This document shows, piece by piece, positions 53,794-61,657 of a DNA stretch of 64,000 nucleotides. The position numbers were made by a program, and so were the translations under genes. Every line of letters begins with the position of its first letter. Position 1 is the first letter of the stretch. The stretch is from the NCBI RefSeq assembly GCF_003605435.1, contig NZ_QXQB01000002.1, forward strand, positions 620,001-684,000, read 5' to 3'. The notes under the pieces are model-generated. The model was given only the letters and a program-made list of their open reading frames with translations. It ran no database searches and was not told where the DNA came from. This DNA comes from Paenibacillus pinisoli (GTDB taxonomy: Bacteria; Bacillota; Bacilli; Paenibacillales; Paenibacillaceae).

Positions 53794-53821
53794 TATTGTA
53801 AAGCTGTTAACAATTCGTTAA
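53794..53821. promoter_or_regulatory. PhoP-box-like repeats upstream of the SLH protein gene
   Basis: On the minus strand TTAACG (53821-53816) and TTAACA (53810-53805) are spaced by 11 bases, followed 11 bases on by a weaker ACAATA (53799-53794). The first two match the PhoP hexamer at five and six of six. The same bases read on the plus strand as TTGTAA, TTAACA, TTAATG, so a role for the divergent gene is possible. No well-placed minus-10 was found, so this call is weaker than the phosphatase promoter. Confidence 0.35.
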
Positions 53822-53901
53822 TGAAAAAGCGTATACTCCTACCCATACTTCTGCTACACTACTACTAATATTTCACATTTTGTCTGCAAGGAGCCACCCA
53901 T

Positions 53902-54402
53902 GTGCTGCATAAGCTAAGAACATACTTGACCTATTACGGCATACGAATGCTGCGCATAAAAAAAGGCGATCATCGGATCGCCATCGGATTTGCAATCGGT
54001 TTTTTCCACTGCTGGTTCCCTACGTTCGGCATCGGGCTGCCGCTGTCGATTGCAATGGCACGTCTGGTCCGGGGCAATATGCCTTCTGCGATATTAGCTT
54101 CATCGCTCGGTTCCGTTCTGTGGCCGCTATTATTTTATTTGAACTATTGGACAGGCCATCTCATCACCACACTGTTCACTTCGCCGTCCTTCGATCTGGA
54201 CGATGTGATCAATGAACAGATGCCGGAGCCCGATTATGTCGAGACCATCGGCCATTTCAGCGATATTACCGATATCGGCCTGGACTTCCTGATCGGCTCG
54301 ATCATTAACAGCATTCTGTCGACGATTATATTGTACTTCGTATGCCGGGTGCTGGTCAGAAGGTATCGGACGCCGCTGCTTAACCTTCTCCGACGCAAAT
54401 AA
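53902..54402 (+). CDS. DUF2062-family membrane protein
   Basis: 166 residues. GDHRIAIGFAIGFFHCWFPTFGIGLPLSIAMARLVRGNMPSAI is the DUF2062 core, followed by NYWTGHLI and a C-terminal helix. Two to three membrane helices. Start is GTG 53902 with AAGGAG nine bases upstream; the ATG two bases earlier is out of frame and stops at once. Function unknown in the family; it is divergent from the SLH gene. Confidence 0.8.
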   Translation: MLHKLRTYLTYYGIRMLRIKKGDHRIAIGFAIGFFHCWFPTFGIGLPLSIAMARLVRGNMPSAILASSLGSVLWPLLFYLNYWTGHLITTLFTSPSFDLDDVINEQMPEPDYVETIGHFSDITDIGLDFLIGSIINSILSTIILYFVCRVLVRRYRTPLLNLLRRK

Positions 54403-54417
54403 GCGTTTTTGGCATAA

Positions 54418-54984
54418 TCAGCGGGTATATCGAAGCCTTACGACACCCGAGCGGAAGACTTGCGTATCAGCCAGGCGCAGCTTCATCGCTTCCGCCTGTA
54501 AGGGATACATTCGCTTGCCGCCTCCCAATACTACCGGGAACACGTACATGTGATACTCATCAATCAAGTCAAGCTCCATAAAGGAGGCAGCCAGACCGGG
54601 ACCGCCAACCGACAGGCTCCCGCCCGGCTCCTTCTTCAATCTCGCAACTTCCTCCGCGATATCCCCGCCCGCCAGCGCAGCATTCCAATCCACATGCTTC
54701 AACGTCCGTGAAAAGACAACTTTCCGCATATCGAGCCACAATCGGGCATATTCCTGTTCTTCCTTGGCCGCCGCAGGATTATCCAATGCGTACGGCCAAT
54801 ACGTTGACATATTCTCATACAGTCCGCGTCCGTACAGGTGGACATCTACAGCCTTCTCCTGTTGATTGAAGTGCTCATGCAGCTCCTGATCCGGGAACGA
54901 CCAATCAATCCCCCCATCCGGGCCTTCGATATACCCGTCCAGCGATACCGACAATACATAGATAACTGCTCGATTACGCGCCAT
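54418..54984 (-). CDS. Dihydrofolate-reductase-like (RibD C-terminal) protein
   Basis: 188 residues. VIYVLSVSLDGYIEGPDGGIDWSFPDQEL is the usual start of the DHFR-like RibD_C group; GRGLYENMSTYWPYAL, RKVVFSRTLKHVDWNA, LSVGGPGLAASFMELDLIDEYHMYVFPVVLGGGKRMYP follow. Members bind NADPH; the reaction is usually unknown. Start ATG 54984 has AGGGGG seven bases upstream and overlaps the preceding paralogue by 11 bases. Confidence 0.82.
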   Translation of the reverse strand: MARNRAVIYVLSVSLDGYIEGPDGGIDWSFPDQELHEHFNQQEKAVDVHLYGRGLYENMSTYWPYALDNPAAAKEEQEYARLWLDMRKVVFSRTLKHVDWNAALAGGDIAEEVARLKKEPGGSLSVGGPGLAASFMELDLIDEYHMYVFPVVLGGGKRMYPLQAEAMKLRLADTQVFRSGVVRLRYTR

Positions 54985-55534
54985 TGCTGAGCCCCCTGTT
55001 GACGTGATAGTGAAGCAGCACATTGCCCGAAGGATAACTCTCTGAATGTACCAGCTGCAGGAGAGCTGGCTCGCGAATGTCTCGGAATAAAGGGATGCCG
55101 CGTCCAAGGACGATCGGCACAACCGTTAATTGTATTTCATCGACCAGTCCTGCGCGGAGCAAGGAAGAAGCCAGCGACCCGCTGCCGAGCACCGCAATGT
55201 CTTGCCCCGCTTCGCCTTTCAGCCTTGCGACCTCTTCGCATGCATCCTCCGGGACCAGCCGGGTATGCGGCCAATGCGCCGCGGTCAAGCTTTTGGAGAA
55301 AACAATCTTCTCCCGCTCATTCATAATCGAAGCAAGCTCATGCTTCGCCAATGGCCAGAATGCAGCCATAAGCTCATAGGTCACTCTCCCGAATAGGAGC
55401 AGATCAACGGATTGCAGGAACGACTTCGCATAGGACACATAGTCCTCATCCGCCTGATGCCAATCTATCTCGCCTTGCAGGCCCGCAAAATACCCGTCCA
55501 GCGATACCATCTCTTGCACAATCAATTTCCGCAA
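54974..55534 (-). CDS. Dihydrofolate-reductase-like (RibD C-terminal) protein
   Basis: 186 residues with the same landmarks: LIVQEMVSLDGYFAGLQGEIDW, FGRVTYELMAAFWPLA, KIVFSKSLTAAHWPHTRLV, IAVLGSGSLASSLLRAGLVDEIQLTVVPIVLGRGIPLF. It is the first gene of a pair with a related but clearly different DHFR-like protein, overlapping by 11 bases. Start TTG 55534 follows GGGAG by nine bases; the ATG just before is out of frame. The tandem pair probably came from an old duplication and may form a heterodimer (inference). Confidence 0.82.
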   Translation of the reverse strand: MRKLIVQEMVSLDGYFAGLQGEIDWHQADEDYVSYAKSFLQSVDLLLFGRVTYELMAAFWPLAKHELASIMNEREKIVFSKSLTAAHWPHTRLVPEDACEEVARLKGEAGQDIAVLGSGSLASSLLRAGLVDEIQLTVVPIVLGRGIPLFRDIREPALLQLVHSESYPSGNVLLHYHVNRGLSNGA

Positions 55535-55683
55535 CGCGCATGACTCCCTTCCTTTTGCCTAAAGTTAAGGTTAACTTCATTATAGGGGAACGGCCATGAG
55601 CGTATTTCTTCTTGATTGCGGCATTGCAGACAAAGAAACGTTCGCAGCAAAGCTTCAGCACGCATTCAGCAGCAATAACAAAA

Positions 55684-55717
55684 CCTCCGGGACGCCTTTT
55701 CAGAGCGTTCCCGGAGG
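55684..55717 (-). terminator. Terminator of the 181-residue gene
   Basis: Minus-strand stem CCTCCGGGAACG / CGTCCCGGAGG (one bulge) with an 11-base loop, followed by TTTTGTTATTG. It begins nine bases past the stop. Confidence 0.8.
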
Positions 55718-55725
55718 TTGTACCG

Positions 55726-56271
55726 TTAATCCTGATTGATTATGTTGGCTCTAATCCATGACTCGAGCTCCTGGCTCTCAATCCGGTACGCATGGCTTAC
55801 TTCTCTTGGATGAAGCTCAATTCCGCCGGATGGGCCGAACAGGATCAGCTCCACCCTCTCGCCATCCCGGAAGGAAATTTCTCCCGAACCCGAATAGCCG
55901 TAACTTGATCCAAGCTCGAACCGCGTGAGTGTTGCTTCCTTGATCATCCCGACAAGCTCATCCTGCTCTTCTGCCGATATTCGTTTATGCCCATAGCCAA
56001 AAGTAATACTATCCACTTCTCCTGCCTCAACCCGCTCCTGGAACTGCTTCTCCCATTTCGTGCTGACGAAACCCGATGAGCAGCTCGAGACGATAAGAAT
56101 GATGCCAATAATGACGCCAATTACGCCTGTAATCCGGTGCGTAGCAAGAGCCGCATCGCTCGGCTCGGCATCCCTGAACTTCCATCCGATGGACATATAC
56201 CACGCAGACTGCGGCGATACAGCCGGTATGAGGCTAAAAACAATCAATATCAATCCGAACAATGCATTCAT
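55726..56271 (-). CDS. Membrane protein with DUF6199-like N-terminus
   Basis: 181 residues. Two N-terminal helices (ALFGLILIVFSLIPAV and VIGVIIGIILIVSSC) flank WYMSIGWKFRDAEPSDAAL, a pattern I associate with DUF6199. The C-terminal 110 residues are soluble and strand-rich (VDSITFGYGHKRI, ISFRDGERVELILFGPSGGIELH). Function unknown. The ATG 56271 site and terminator mark a single-gene unit. Confidence 0.7.
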   Translation of the reverse strand: MNALFGLILIVFSLIPAVSPQSAWYMSIGWKFRDAEPSDAALATHRITGVIGVIIGIILIVSSCSSGFVSTKWEKQFQERVEAGEVDSITFGYGHKRISAEEQDELVGMIKEATLTRFELGSSYGYSGSGEISFRDGERVELILFGPSGGIELHPREVSHAYRIESQELESWIRANIINQD

Positions 56272-56359
56272 GTCTGAATCCCCTTTGCTCTATTGCATTG
56301 CTTCTCTTACGCATAGAGTCAGGGAAATGTTCCAGATTTTATCTTTTATATGCCAATCA

Positions 56360-56698
56360 TTAGGCCATCACTTCTACGGTGAAACCTCCAGGCGCCTCAA
56401 CATAGAAGGTCCATGCATGGGCTCTTTCGGGAGAGGTGGCGCTGAAGCCGTCATCAACCAGCCGCTTGTACATTTCATTGACTTTCTCCTCGCTCTCCTG
56501 GCCGAATCCAATATGGAACGTGGCGGGATAGTTCACTTCCTTCCCTTTCATCAAGGTCAGCACCATCCCATTATCGTCGAACAACGCCGCGAACGAGCGC
56601 CCCCGCTCTCCACCAAGCTTAAGGCCAAAATAGTTCATCAAAAAATCTTTCGCCGCGCCTACATCCGTAACCGTAAGATTGAGATGATTCAGCTTCAT
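56360..56698 (-). CDS. VOC-family (glyoxalase/dioxygenase fold) protein
   Basis: 112 residues. KLNHLNLTVTDVGAAKDFLMNYFGLK is the first beta-alpha-beta unit with a His at the first metal position, and AHAWTFYVEAPGGFTVEVM closes the second, with Glu at the last metal position. Single VOC domain; known members include glyoxalases, isomerases and resistance proteins. Substrate unknown. AAAGGAGCGG precedes ATG 56698. Confidence 0.85.
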   Translation of the reverse strand: MKLNHLNLTVTDVGAAKDFLMNYFGLKLGGERGRSFAALFDDNGMVLTLMKGKEVNYPATFHIGFGQESEEKVNEMYKRLVDDGFSATSPERAHAWTFYVEAPGGFTVEVMA

Positions 56699-57008
56699 AT
56701 TATCCGCTCCTTTAGCATCCTAATTGCTCTCTTCCTTATTATCGTACATTAATGCAAGTGATAAGCTTTGAGGGAAAGCAGATGCTATTCCCGCAAATAT
56801 GCCGTCAAGTGAAGCTAACCTTTTGGAGGAGGCCCGCACTCCTCCGCTTCCCATAGAAGCAGCGGCACGCTTGCCCGGTGACAAGCGGCCGCAGATTCTT
56901 TTCATGGAGTTCTCACTGGCAAAATCAGCTCCGCTATACTAAGCGCAAATTAACAAGCATATAGTTATACCGCTACACCAATAAAACCATTTCTGGGAGG
57001 AATTGTTT
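56699..57008. other. Intergenic region between VOC and CBM protein genes
   Basis: About 300 bases. The stretch 56720-56905 is open on the minus strand (61 codons) but has a weak ribosome site and unnatural composition. The region should contain the divergent promoters of the VOC and CBM genes; no clear hexamer pair was seen. Confidence 0.35.
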
Positions 57009-57806
57009 ATGCGCAAAAGAAGAACCAAATTAACTGCATCATGGCTTGCACTCGCTCTTCTTATGGTTTCACTCCTCGCTCCGTCTGCCGGCGCGCAATC
57101 CGCCGCTCCGCTTCAAGTATCGGCACAAGGTAAAGCTTGGGGCATCGGCACCAATTATGAAACCGCTGTCATAGATTTGCGCATTACGAATCTTTATGTG
57201 GACCCCGCTCGGAATAATACGATTTCTCCTTGGGTGCTTCAATTCGATTTCAACGGCACGATTGAATCCGTCGCAGGCGCTGTAATTACAGCCAAGGAAG
57301 GAACCCGCTATACGCTCAAGGGAGATACCGACACCGATCTCTCTTATGGCGAGACACTAGAGCTGCGCATCACAACCACACTGAACGGCTCTAGCTCAGC
57401 TTCATTCCAAAACCTCACGCTCAGACCCGAGGTTATTGCGGCGCCTTGGCGTTGGCTAGGCACATACAGCGTCAATGATATCGTGGAGTACAACGGGATC
57501 TTCTATAAGGCGATTCAAGCCCATACAGCCTACGCGACGAATTGGACACCCGTTCAGACCCCTGCGCTATGGCAGCCAGTTAGCATCGAATCCTACTCCT
57601 ATTCCACATCGGTTGATGTCGAGCTGGACATCATCGAATCCTGGACGCTGGGCGGTACTTATACCGCGGGGCAAATCGTCTTCCATGACGGCTCCTTCTA
57701 CAGCTGCGTGCAATCGCATACGGCCCACGCGCCGAATTGGTACCCGGGACCGCAAACGGCAAGCCTGTGGAAGAAGACTGCGCTGTCTTTCCAGCTCAAT
57801 CCATAA
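57009..57806 (+). CDS. Secreted protein built of carbohydrate-binding modules
   Basis: 265 residues. Signal peptide 1-30 (RKRRTKL, long hydrophobic core, PSAGAQS). Residues about 35-140 resemble a CBM2/CBM3-type cellulose-binding beta sandwich (AWGIGTNYETAVIDLRITNL, ISPWVLQFDFNGTI, YGETLELRITTTLNG). Two CBM5/12-like chitin/cellulose-binding modules follow: WRWLGTYSVNDIVEYNGIFYKAIQAHTAYATNWTP and WTLGGTYTAGQIVFHDGSFYSCVQSHTAHAPNWYP. No catalytic domain is present. It may help adhesion to or loosening of plant polysaccharide (inference). Start ATG 57009 follows GGGAGG by eight bases. Confidence 0.8.
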   Translation: MRKRRTKLTASWLALALLMVSLLAPSAGAQSAAPLQVSAQGKAWGIGTNYETAVIDLRITNLYVDPARNNTISPWVLQFDFNGTIESVAGAVITAKEGTRYTLKGDTDTDLSYGETLELRITTTLNGSSSASFQNLTLRPEVIAAPWRWLGTYSVNDIVEYNGIFYKAIQAHTAYATNWTPVQTPALWQPVSIESYSYSTSVDVELDIIESWTLGGTYTAGQIVFHDGSFYSCVQSHTAHAPNWYPGPQTASLWKKTALSFQLNP

Positions 57807-57833
57807 GCTTAAGAATCGCACCTCCGCAAATAA

Positions 57834-57866
57834 AGGGACAGAACCGCTGGCAAGCGGTCTGTCTCT
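57834..57866 (+). terminator. Terminator of the CBM protein gene
   Basis: AGGGACAG-A-ACCGCT pairs with AGCGGTCTGTCTCT (one bulge, one wobble), loop GGCA, followed by TTTTA. Confidence 0.8.
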
Positions 57867-57910
57867 TTTACTGCCTGGAGAATTTGGCTGGGGGGAGGTT
57901 CGGCCAAAAA

Positions 57911-57962
57911 AAGCGCGCCCGCCAGGATAGGGAGCCGATACCCCAACCCGTCGAACGCGCTT
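57911..57962 (-). terminator. Terminator of the vanY-capA-amidase operon
   Basis: Minus-strand stem AAGCGCG / CGCGCTT with further inner pairing, followed by five T and GGCC. It lies 32 bases past the amidase stop. Confidence 0.7.
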
Positions 57963-57993
57963 CTCCATATACGAAACTTATAATAGCGAATTC

Positions 57994-58743
57994 CTACTCT
58001 TGCTTTCCTTCAAAATAATCGTTAAGCCCGTCTACAATGGCCTGAGCAACCCTGTCTTGCCAAGCGTTATCCAGCATCTGCGCCTCTTCCTGAGGGTTGG
58101 TCATAAATCCTACCTCCAGCAGGACTGAGGGCCGTTCGCTGCCAACGAGCACGCGCCACTGCTCCTGCTTCACTCCCCGGTCAGGGAAGCCCGTCGCCCC
58201 GATCAGCTTGTCGTGAATCGCGTTCGCAAGCGGGATGCTGATTAATGAATCGTAATACGTCTCGGTGCCTTTAATGCTTGGGTCTGTATACGTGTTGCCA
58301 TGAATCGAGAGAAATGCGTCCGCCTCGAGTCCATTCGAATAAGCCGAGCGTTCATCCAGTTCCAGGAATGTATCGTCATTCCTGGTCATGTAAGGATCAA
58401 ACTTGGGGTCCTGCTGCAGCAATGCATATACTTTCTTGGCAAGCGACAGCGTATATTCCTTCTCTTCCGCTCCGCTCGACCCGTTCGCGCCGGGGTCTTT
58501 GCCGCCATGCCCAGCATCGATTACGATCGTAAAGCCGCCTTTATTGCCGGAAATCGTAACCTCGCGCCCGTCTGTGGCCGGCGGTGCAAGTGCTGGGTCT
58601 ACTACCAGCTTGCCCCGGGAATTGAAGTCGTATTGATTCAAGAAAATGGCAATAAGTGAAAGGATGCCGACAAGCAGAAATAATTGGCGAAAGCGCAGCT
58701 TTTTGCGATGGCCGGGATTCGGCCTGATATTAGGATTCATCAT
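57994..58743 (-). CDS. N-acetylmuramoyl-L-alanine amidase (Amidase_3), membrane-anchored
   Basis: 249 residues. A basic N-terminus (NPGHRKKLRFRQ) and one helix (LFLLVGILSLIAIFLN) anchor it outside the membrane. The catalytic domain has the zinc ligands His in IDAGHGGKDPG, Glu in EEKEYTLSLAKK and His in FLSIHGN, and the catalytic Glu in SVLLEVGFMTN. It cleaves the amide bond between muramic acid and the stem peptide (knowledge). Its start overlaps the capA stop by 14 bases. Together with VanY it targets peptidoglycan. Confidence 0.9.
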   Translation of the reverse strand: MMNPNIRPNPGHRKKLRFRQLFLLVGILSLIAIFLNQYDFNSRGKLVVDPALAPPATDGREVTISGNKGGFTIVIDAGHGGKDPGANGSSGAEEKEYTLSLAKKVYALLQQDPKFDPYMTRNDDTFLELDERSAYSNGLEADAFLSIHGNTYTDPSIKGTETYYDSLISIPLANAIHDKLIGATGFPDRGVKQEQWRVLVGSERPSVLLEVGFMTNPQEEAQMLDNAWQDRVAQAIVDGLNDYFEGKQE

Positions 58744-59962
58744 TTTGTACGCTCACATCCATCTGTGACATTGTGTCCTGGTAAGAACGTTCCATTCTTG
58801 CCTTGAAAGCTGCCGACAGCTCCAAGCTGCCGCTATAATCCTCAGCCGGCAGAATACGATACGCAAAGGCGTTGTCCCCCGGCTTCATATCCCTGTATAC
58901 CCATGTCGGCACATAATCGACCTTGTGAATGCTTGTTGCGCCGGACTGCTTGTCCTTGCGGATCTCGAATTGCACGATGATACCATCCTCCGTAAAGACA
59001 TTATCCAGCGTCTCCTGCCTCTGATTGGAGATAAAGTTGCCCATGGAATAGACGACGAACGTCTTGCGGTCTCCGCTTTGCAGCCACTCAGACTTCTGGA
59101 TGACATGCGGATGGCTGCCCAATATAATATCTACGCCGTAATTCGATAAGCGTTGCGCCAATGCTGTCTGTCCGCTTGAAGGCTCGCGCTCGTATTCATT
59201 GCCCCAATGAAGCGAAGCGATGATCAGATCCGCTCCTTGCTCCTTGGCGTAAGCTATATCCTCCTGCATCTTCGCTTCATCCGCCTTATTCACCATCGCA
59301 TCCAGCTCCTCTGGGGCCAGCAAACTCTCAAGTCCGTTCAGGCTTTCGGTATAAGACATAAAAGCGAGCTTGATTCCCTTCGCCTCTTTCATCAGCACCC
59401 TCGTATCGGGTCGGCTTGCGTAAGTGCCTACAGCGGATAGCCCATAGCTCTCGATCGTTTCCAGCGTCCGAATGACGCCCTGCTTTCCTGTATCCAGGCT
59501 ATGGTTATTGGCTGTCGTCAAAATATCAAACCCGGCGTCCTTAAGCGCATCCACCGCTTCATCCGGCGAGTTGAACCGAGGGTAGCCCTGATGCTTGTAC
59601 GGATGGCTGCCCGCGGTTGTAGTTTCGAAGTTGGCGACCGCAATATCCGCCGCTCCAATGATCGGCTTCACTTCTGCAAAGACCGGCTTGAAATCATAGC
59701 CGCCCGTTGCCAATTTCGCGCTTTCCAGCTGAGCATTATGGAACATGACGTCGCCGACTGCCGCCAGCTTTATGGTCTCGTACGATGTATCTTCATTGAC
59801 AACCGGCACAGACGGCTCTATCGGATGACCAGCTTTGTCCGTCCCCTGGCTTCGGACATGCTGCAACAAATTCGCCGCTCCAATCGCGACACCGATGACG
59901 GCTAAAGCCGCAATGCCCCTGATTACCCACTTTCTCTTCCCGTTTCCTCTCCTGCTCCTCAT
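58730..59962 (-). CDS. CapA-family membrane-anchored metallophosphatase-like protein
   Basis: 410 residues. Basic start and one helix (VIRGIAALAVIGVAIGAANLL), then a CapA/PgsA-type calcineurin-like fold: LAAVGDVMFHNAQL, VANFETTTAG, LTTANNHSLDTGKQGV, IIASLHWGNEYE, and ILGSHPHVIQ. These are metal-binding positions of the family (knowledge). CapA takes part in poly-gamma-glutamate or other capsule handling, but no capB or capC is next to it; the wall-enzyme neighbours suggest a wall-related role. Start ATG 59962 overlaps the vanY stop by four bases. Confidence 0.88.
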   Translation of the reverse strand: MRSRRGNGKRKWVIRGIAALAVIGVAIGAANLLQHVRSQGTDKAGHPIEPSVPVVNEDTSYETIKLAAVGDVMFHNAQLESAKLATGGYDFKPVFAEVKPIIGAADIAVANFETTTAGSHPYKHQGYPRFNSPDEAVDALKDAGFDILTTANNHSLDTGKQGVIRTLETIESYGLSAVGTYASRPDTRVLMKEAKGIKLAFMSYTESLNGLESLLAPEELDAMVNKADEAKMQEDIAYAKEQGADLIIASLHWGNEYEREPSSGQTALAQRLSNYGVDIILGSHPHVIQKSEWLQSGDRKTFVVYSMGNFISNQRQETLDNVFTEDGIIVQFEIRKDKQSGATSIHKVDYVPTWVYRDMKPGDNAFAYRILPAEDYSGSLELSAAFKARMERSYQDTMSQMDVSVQNDES

Positions 59963-60723
59963 GACGCTTCGTTCCCGCTCAAGTATTCTTCATAGGTCAG
60001 TCCGCTCTCGAACACCTTCGTCGCAAGCTCGTTCCCCAGATACCGGATATGCCATGGCTCATAGATATAGCCCGTAATATCCTCCCGGCCTTTGGGGTAT
60101 CGGATAATAAAGCCGTAAAGATGGGCGTTCTCCGCCAGCCAGCGGCCTTCCTCCGTCTCGCCGAATTGCTCCGTCAAGCCCTTGGAGACGCTGTCGCTCG
60201 TCACATCCATCGCAAGCCCCGTCTGATGCTCGCTCTGTCCTGCTCTTGCACTATAGCGATTGGCCGCCCCCTCTCCTTCTCTGCTCACATAATCGGCGAA
60301 CAAGGCTTGCTGCGTCTCATAGGAACGATAGCCTGACCGCGCATACAGCTTATAGCCGTCCTTCTCCGCGCCGGCGAACAACTCCTTCAGCGCCTCCGCC
60401 GCACCCTTCCGGAGCTGATTCACTTCCGAATTCTGAAAGATCGTCGGCACTTCTATCGCGACCAGATCATCCGGTGCATAGGAATTCTGCAGCGGATGCG
60501 TCTTGTTCACCAGCGCCGCAAGAGCCGGATCGGCCGGCGGCTCCTCCTCCTCTTGCGAGCCGTCAGGAACTTCGCTCGTTGCCGGGTCTGCTTGGGAAGA
60601 GCCTCCCGCCTTCGTCCCGCTCGCTCCGCCTTGAGCCGTCTCATTGGAGCATGCGGCGGTCATAAGGGAGAATACCAGCAGGGCTGTGCATACCGCTACA
60701 GATGTCCTTCTTTTTTTACTCAT
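59959..60723 (-). CDS. VanY-type D-alanyl-D-alanine carboxypeptidase lipoprotein
   Basis: 254 residues. Lipobox MTAAC (Cys25), then an acidic linker (SQEEEEPPADPAL). The M15B zinc peptidase motifs are SEHQTGLAMDV (His and Asp ligands) and EPWHIRYLG (catalytic Glu and His). It trims the terminal D-Ala of peptidoglycan stems outside the cell (knowledge). First gene of a three-gene wall operon with capA and an amidase. No vanA/vanS-like resistance gene is near, so this is housekeeping wall turnover rather than vancomycin resistance. Confidence 0.9.
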   Translation of the reverse strand: MSKKRRTSVAVCTALLVFSLMTAACSNETAQGGASGTKAGGSSQADPATSEVPDGSQEEEEPPADPALAALVNKTHPLQNSYAPDDLVAIEVPTIFQNSEVNQLRKGAAEALKELFAGAEKDGYKLYARSGYRSYETQQALFADYVSREGEGAANRYSARAGQSEHQTGLAMDVTSDSVSKGLTEQFGETEEGRWLAENAHLYGFIIRYPKGREDITGYIYEPWHIRYLGNELATKVFESGLTYEEYLSGNEAS

Positions 60724-60840
60724 ATCGGGTACTCCTCTTCGTCTATCGTTGTTGACATGCTGTTAGTGTACCGGAGCCAAATATGAGAAGTTAGATCAAC
60801 TTGTAATGGAGTTGTAAAATTTGCGGGCGAAAAAGAAAAA

Positions 60841-60860
60841 AGAGACCCCTCGCCGTCTCT
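60841..60860 (-). terminator. Terminator of the regulator-kinase-lipoprotein operon
   Basis: Minus-strand stem AGAGAC / GTCTCT, 8-base loop, followed by TTTTTTCTTTTT. It begins 15 bases past the lipoprotein stop. Confidence 0.75.
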
Positions 60861-60874
60861 TCCTTCAATCCGTC

Positions 60875-61657
60875 CTATTTCTTATCCTTTTCTTCGTACA
60901 TATATGCCGCCTTCATCTTATTCATCAATAACTGCAGGACGGTCATCATATCCTTGTAGAAGCCCAGGCCTTGACCTGTATTGGCATTAAGCAATACGCT
61001 CAATACAACCTCATCGCTGCCTTTCTTCAAATAATAATACTCGACGCTTCCACGGTAATAGAGGGCGTCGTCGAGCTCCAGGTCGCTGAGCTTGTATTCG
61101 CCGATGCTCTCCACAAACTCATTGGCGCGGCTCTCAAGCTCTTCATTCGTAAATAACTTCTGCGGCTTCTCCGCACTGGGATTCGTCACTTTCGATATGC
61201 CCAACACTTCCCCGTCCTTCGCGTTAATCACAACGCCATATGCATCCGAAGGGTCGTAAATGTTCATGACATTAGCCATATAGACGCCGCTTGCCACCTT
61301 CTTCAGTGGCTCCTTGTATTCCACCAGAAATCCGCGGTCCATCTTAACGTTGCTAGTGGCATCCGCCAGCAGCGTTTTGATCCCCTGCTGGTCCATGAAG
61401 AACATCTCGAACACAATATCTTCGAGCGACAGATTGTGCTCAAAATATTTGTTCACCGCATTCATGCTAAGCGTCTTGACCGTCTCTTCAGACAATACGC
61501 CGTTATATTCGACTACCTCATCCGGCTTCTGCTCGGGAATTTTCTTCACCATGACTGTATCCTTCGATACGCCGGAATAGAAGCCTGCGCAGCCGGACAT
61601 AATCGCAGCCGCCAATGAAAGAATCAAGGCCGCAGCTATATATTTCACCGATTTCAC
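60875..61657 (-). CDS. Secreted lipoprotein of a two-component operon, function unknown
   Basis: 260 residues. Lipobox IMSGC (Cys22). The mature part has no recognised enzyme motif. It includes two related segments that may be repeated domains of the PepSY/YycI-like sort (VYMANVMNIYDPSDAYGVVINAKDGEVLGIS and VEYYYLKKGSDEVVLSVLLNANTGQGLGF). GTG 61657 overlaps the kinase stop by two bases with GGGGTG five bases upstream. Being the third gene of a response regulator-kinase operon suggests it modulates the sensor (inference). Confidence 0.8.
   Translation of the reverse strand: MKSVKYIAAALILSLAAAIMSGCAGFYSGVSKDTVMVKKIPEQKPDEVVEYNGVLSEETVKTLSMNAVNKYFEHNLSLEDIVFEMFFMDQQGIKTLLADATSNVKMDRGFLVEYKEPLKKVASGVYMANVMNIYDPSDAYGVVINAKDGEVLGISKVTNPSAEKPQKLFTNEELESRANEFVESIGEYKLSDLELDDALYYRGSVEYYYLKKGSDEVVLSVLLNANTGQGLGFYKDMMTVLQLLMNKMKAAYMYEEKDKK

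Noticed and set aside
56720..56905. 61-codon minus-strand frame upstream of the VOC gene
   Set aside because: Weak ribosome site, low-complexity Ser/Ala/Gly composition, no family; more likely leader or promoter DNA.
59959..60723. Vancomycin resistance locus
   Set aside because: Only vanY is present; no vanH, vanA or vanX-like gene is near, and the neighbours are wall-turnover genes.
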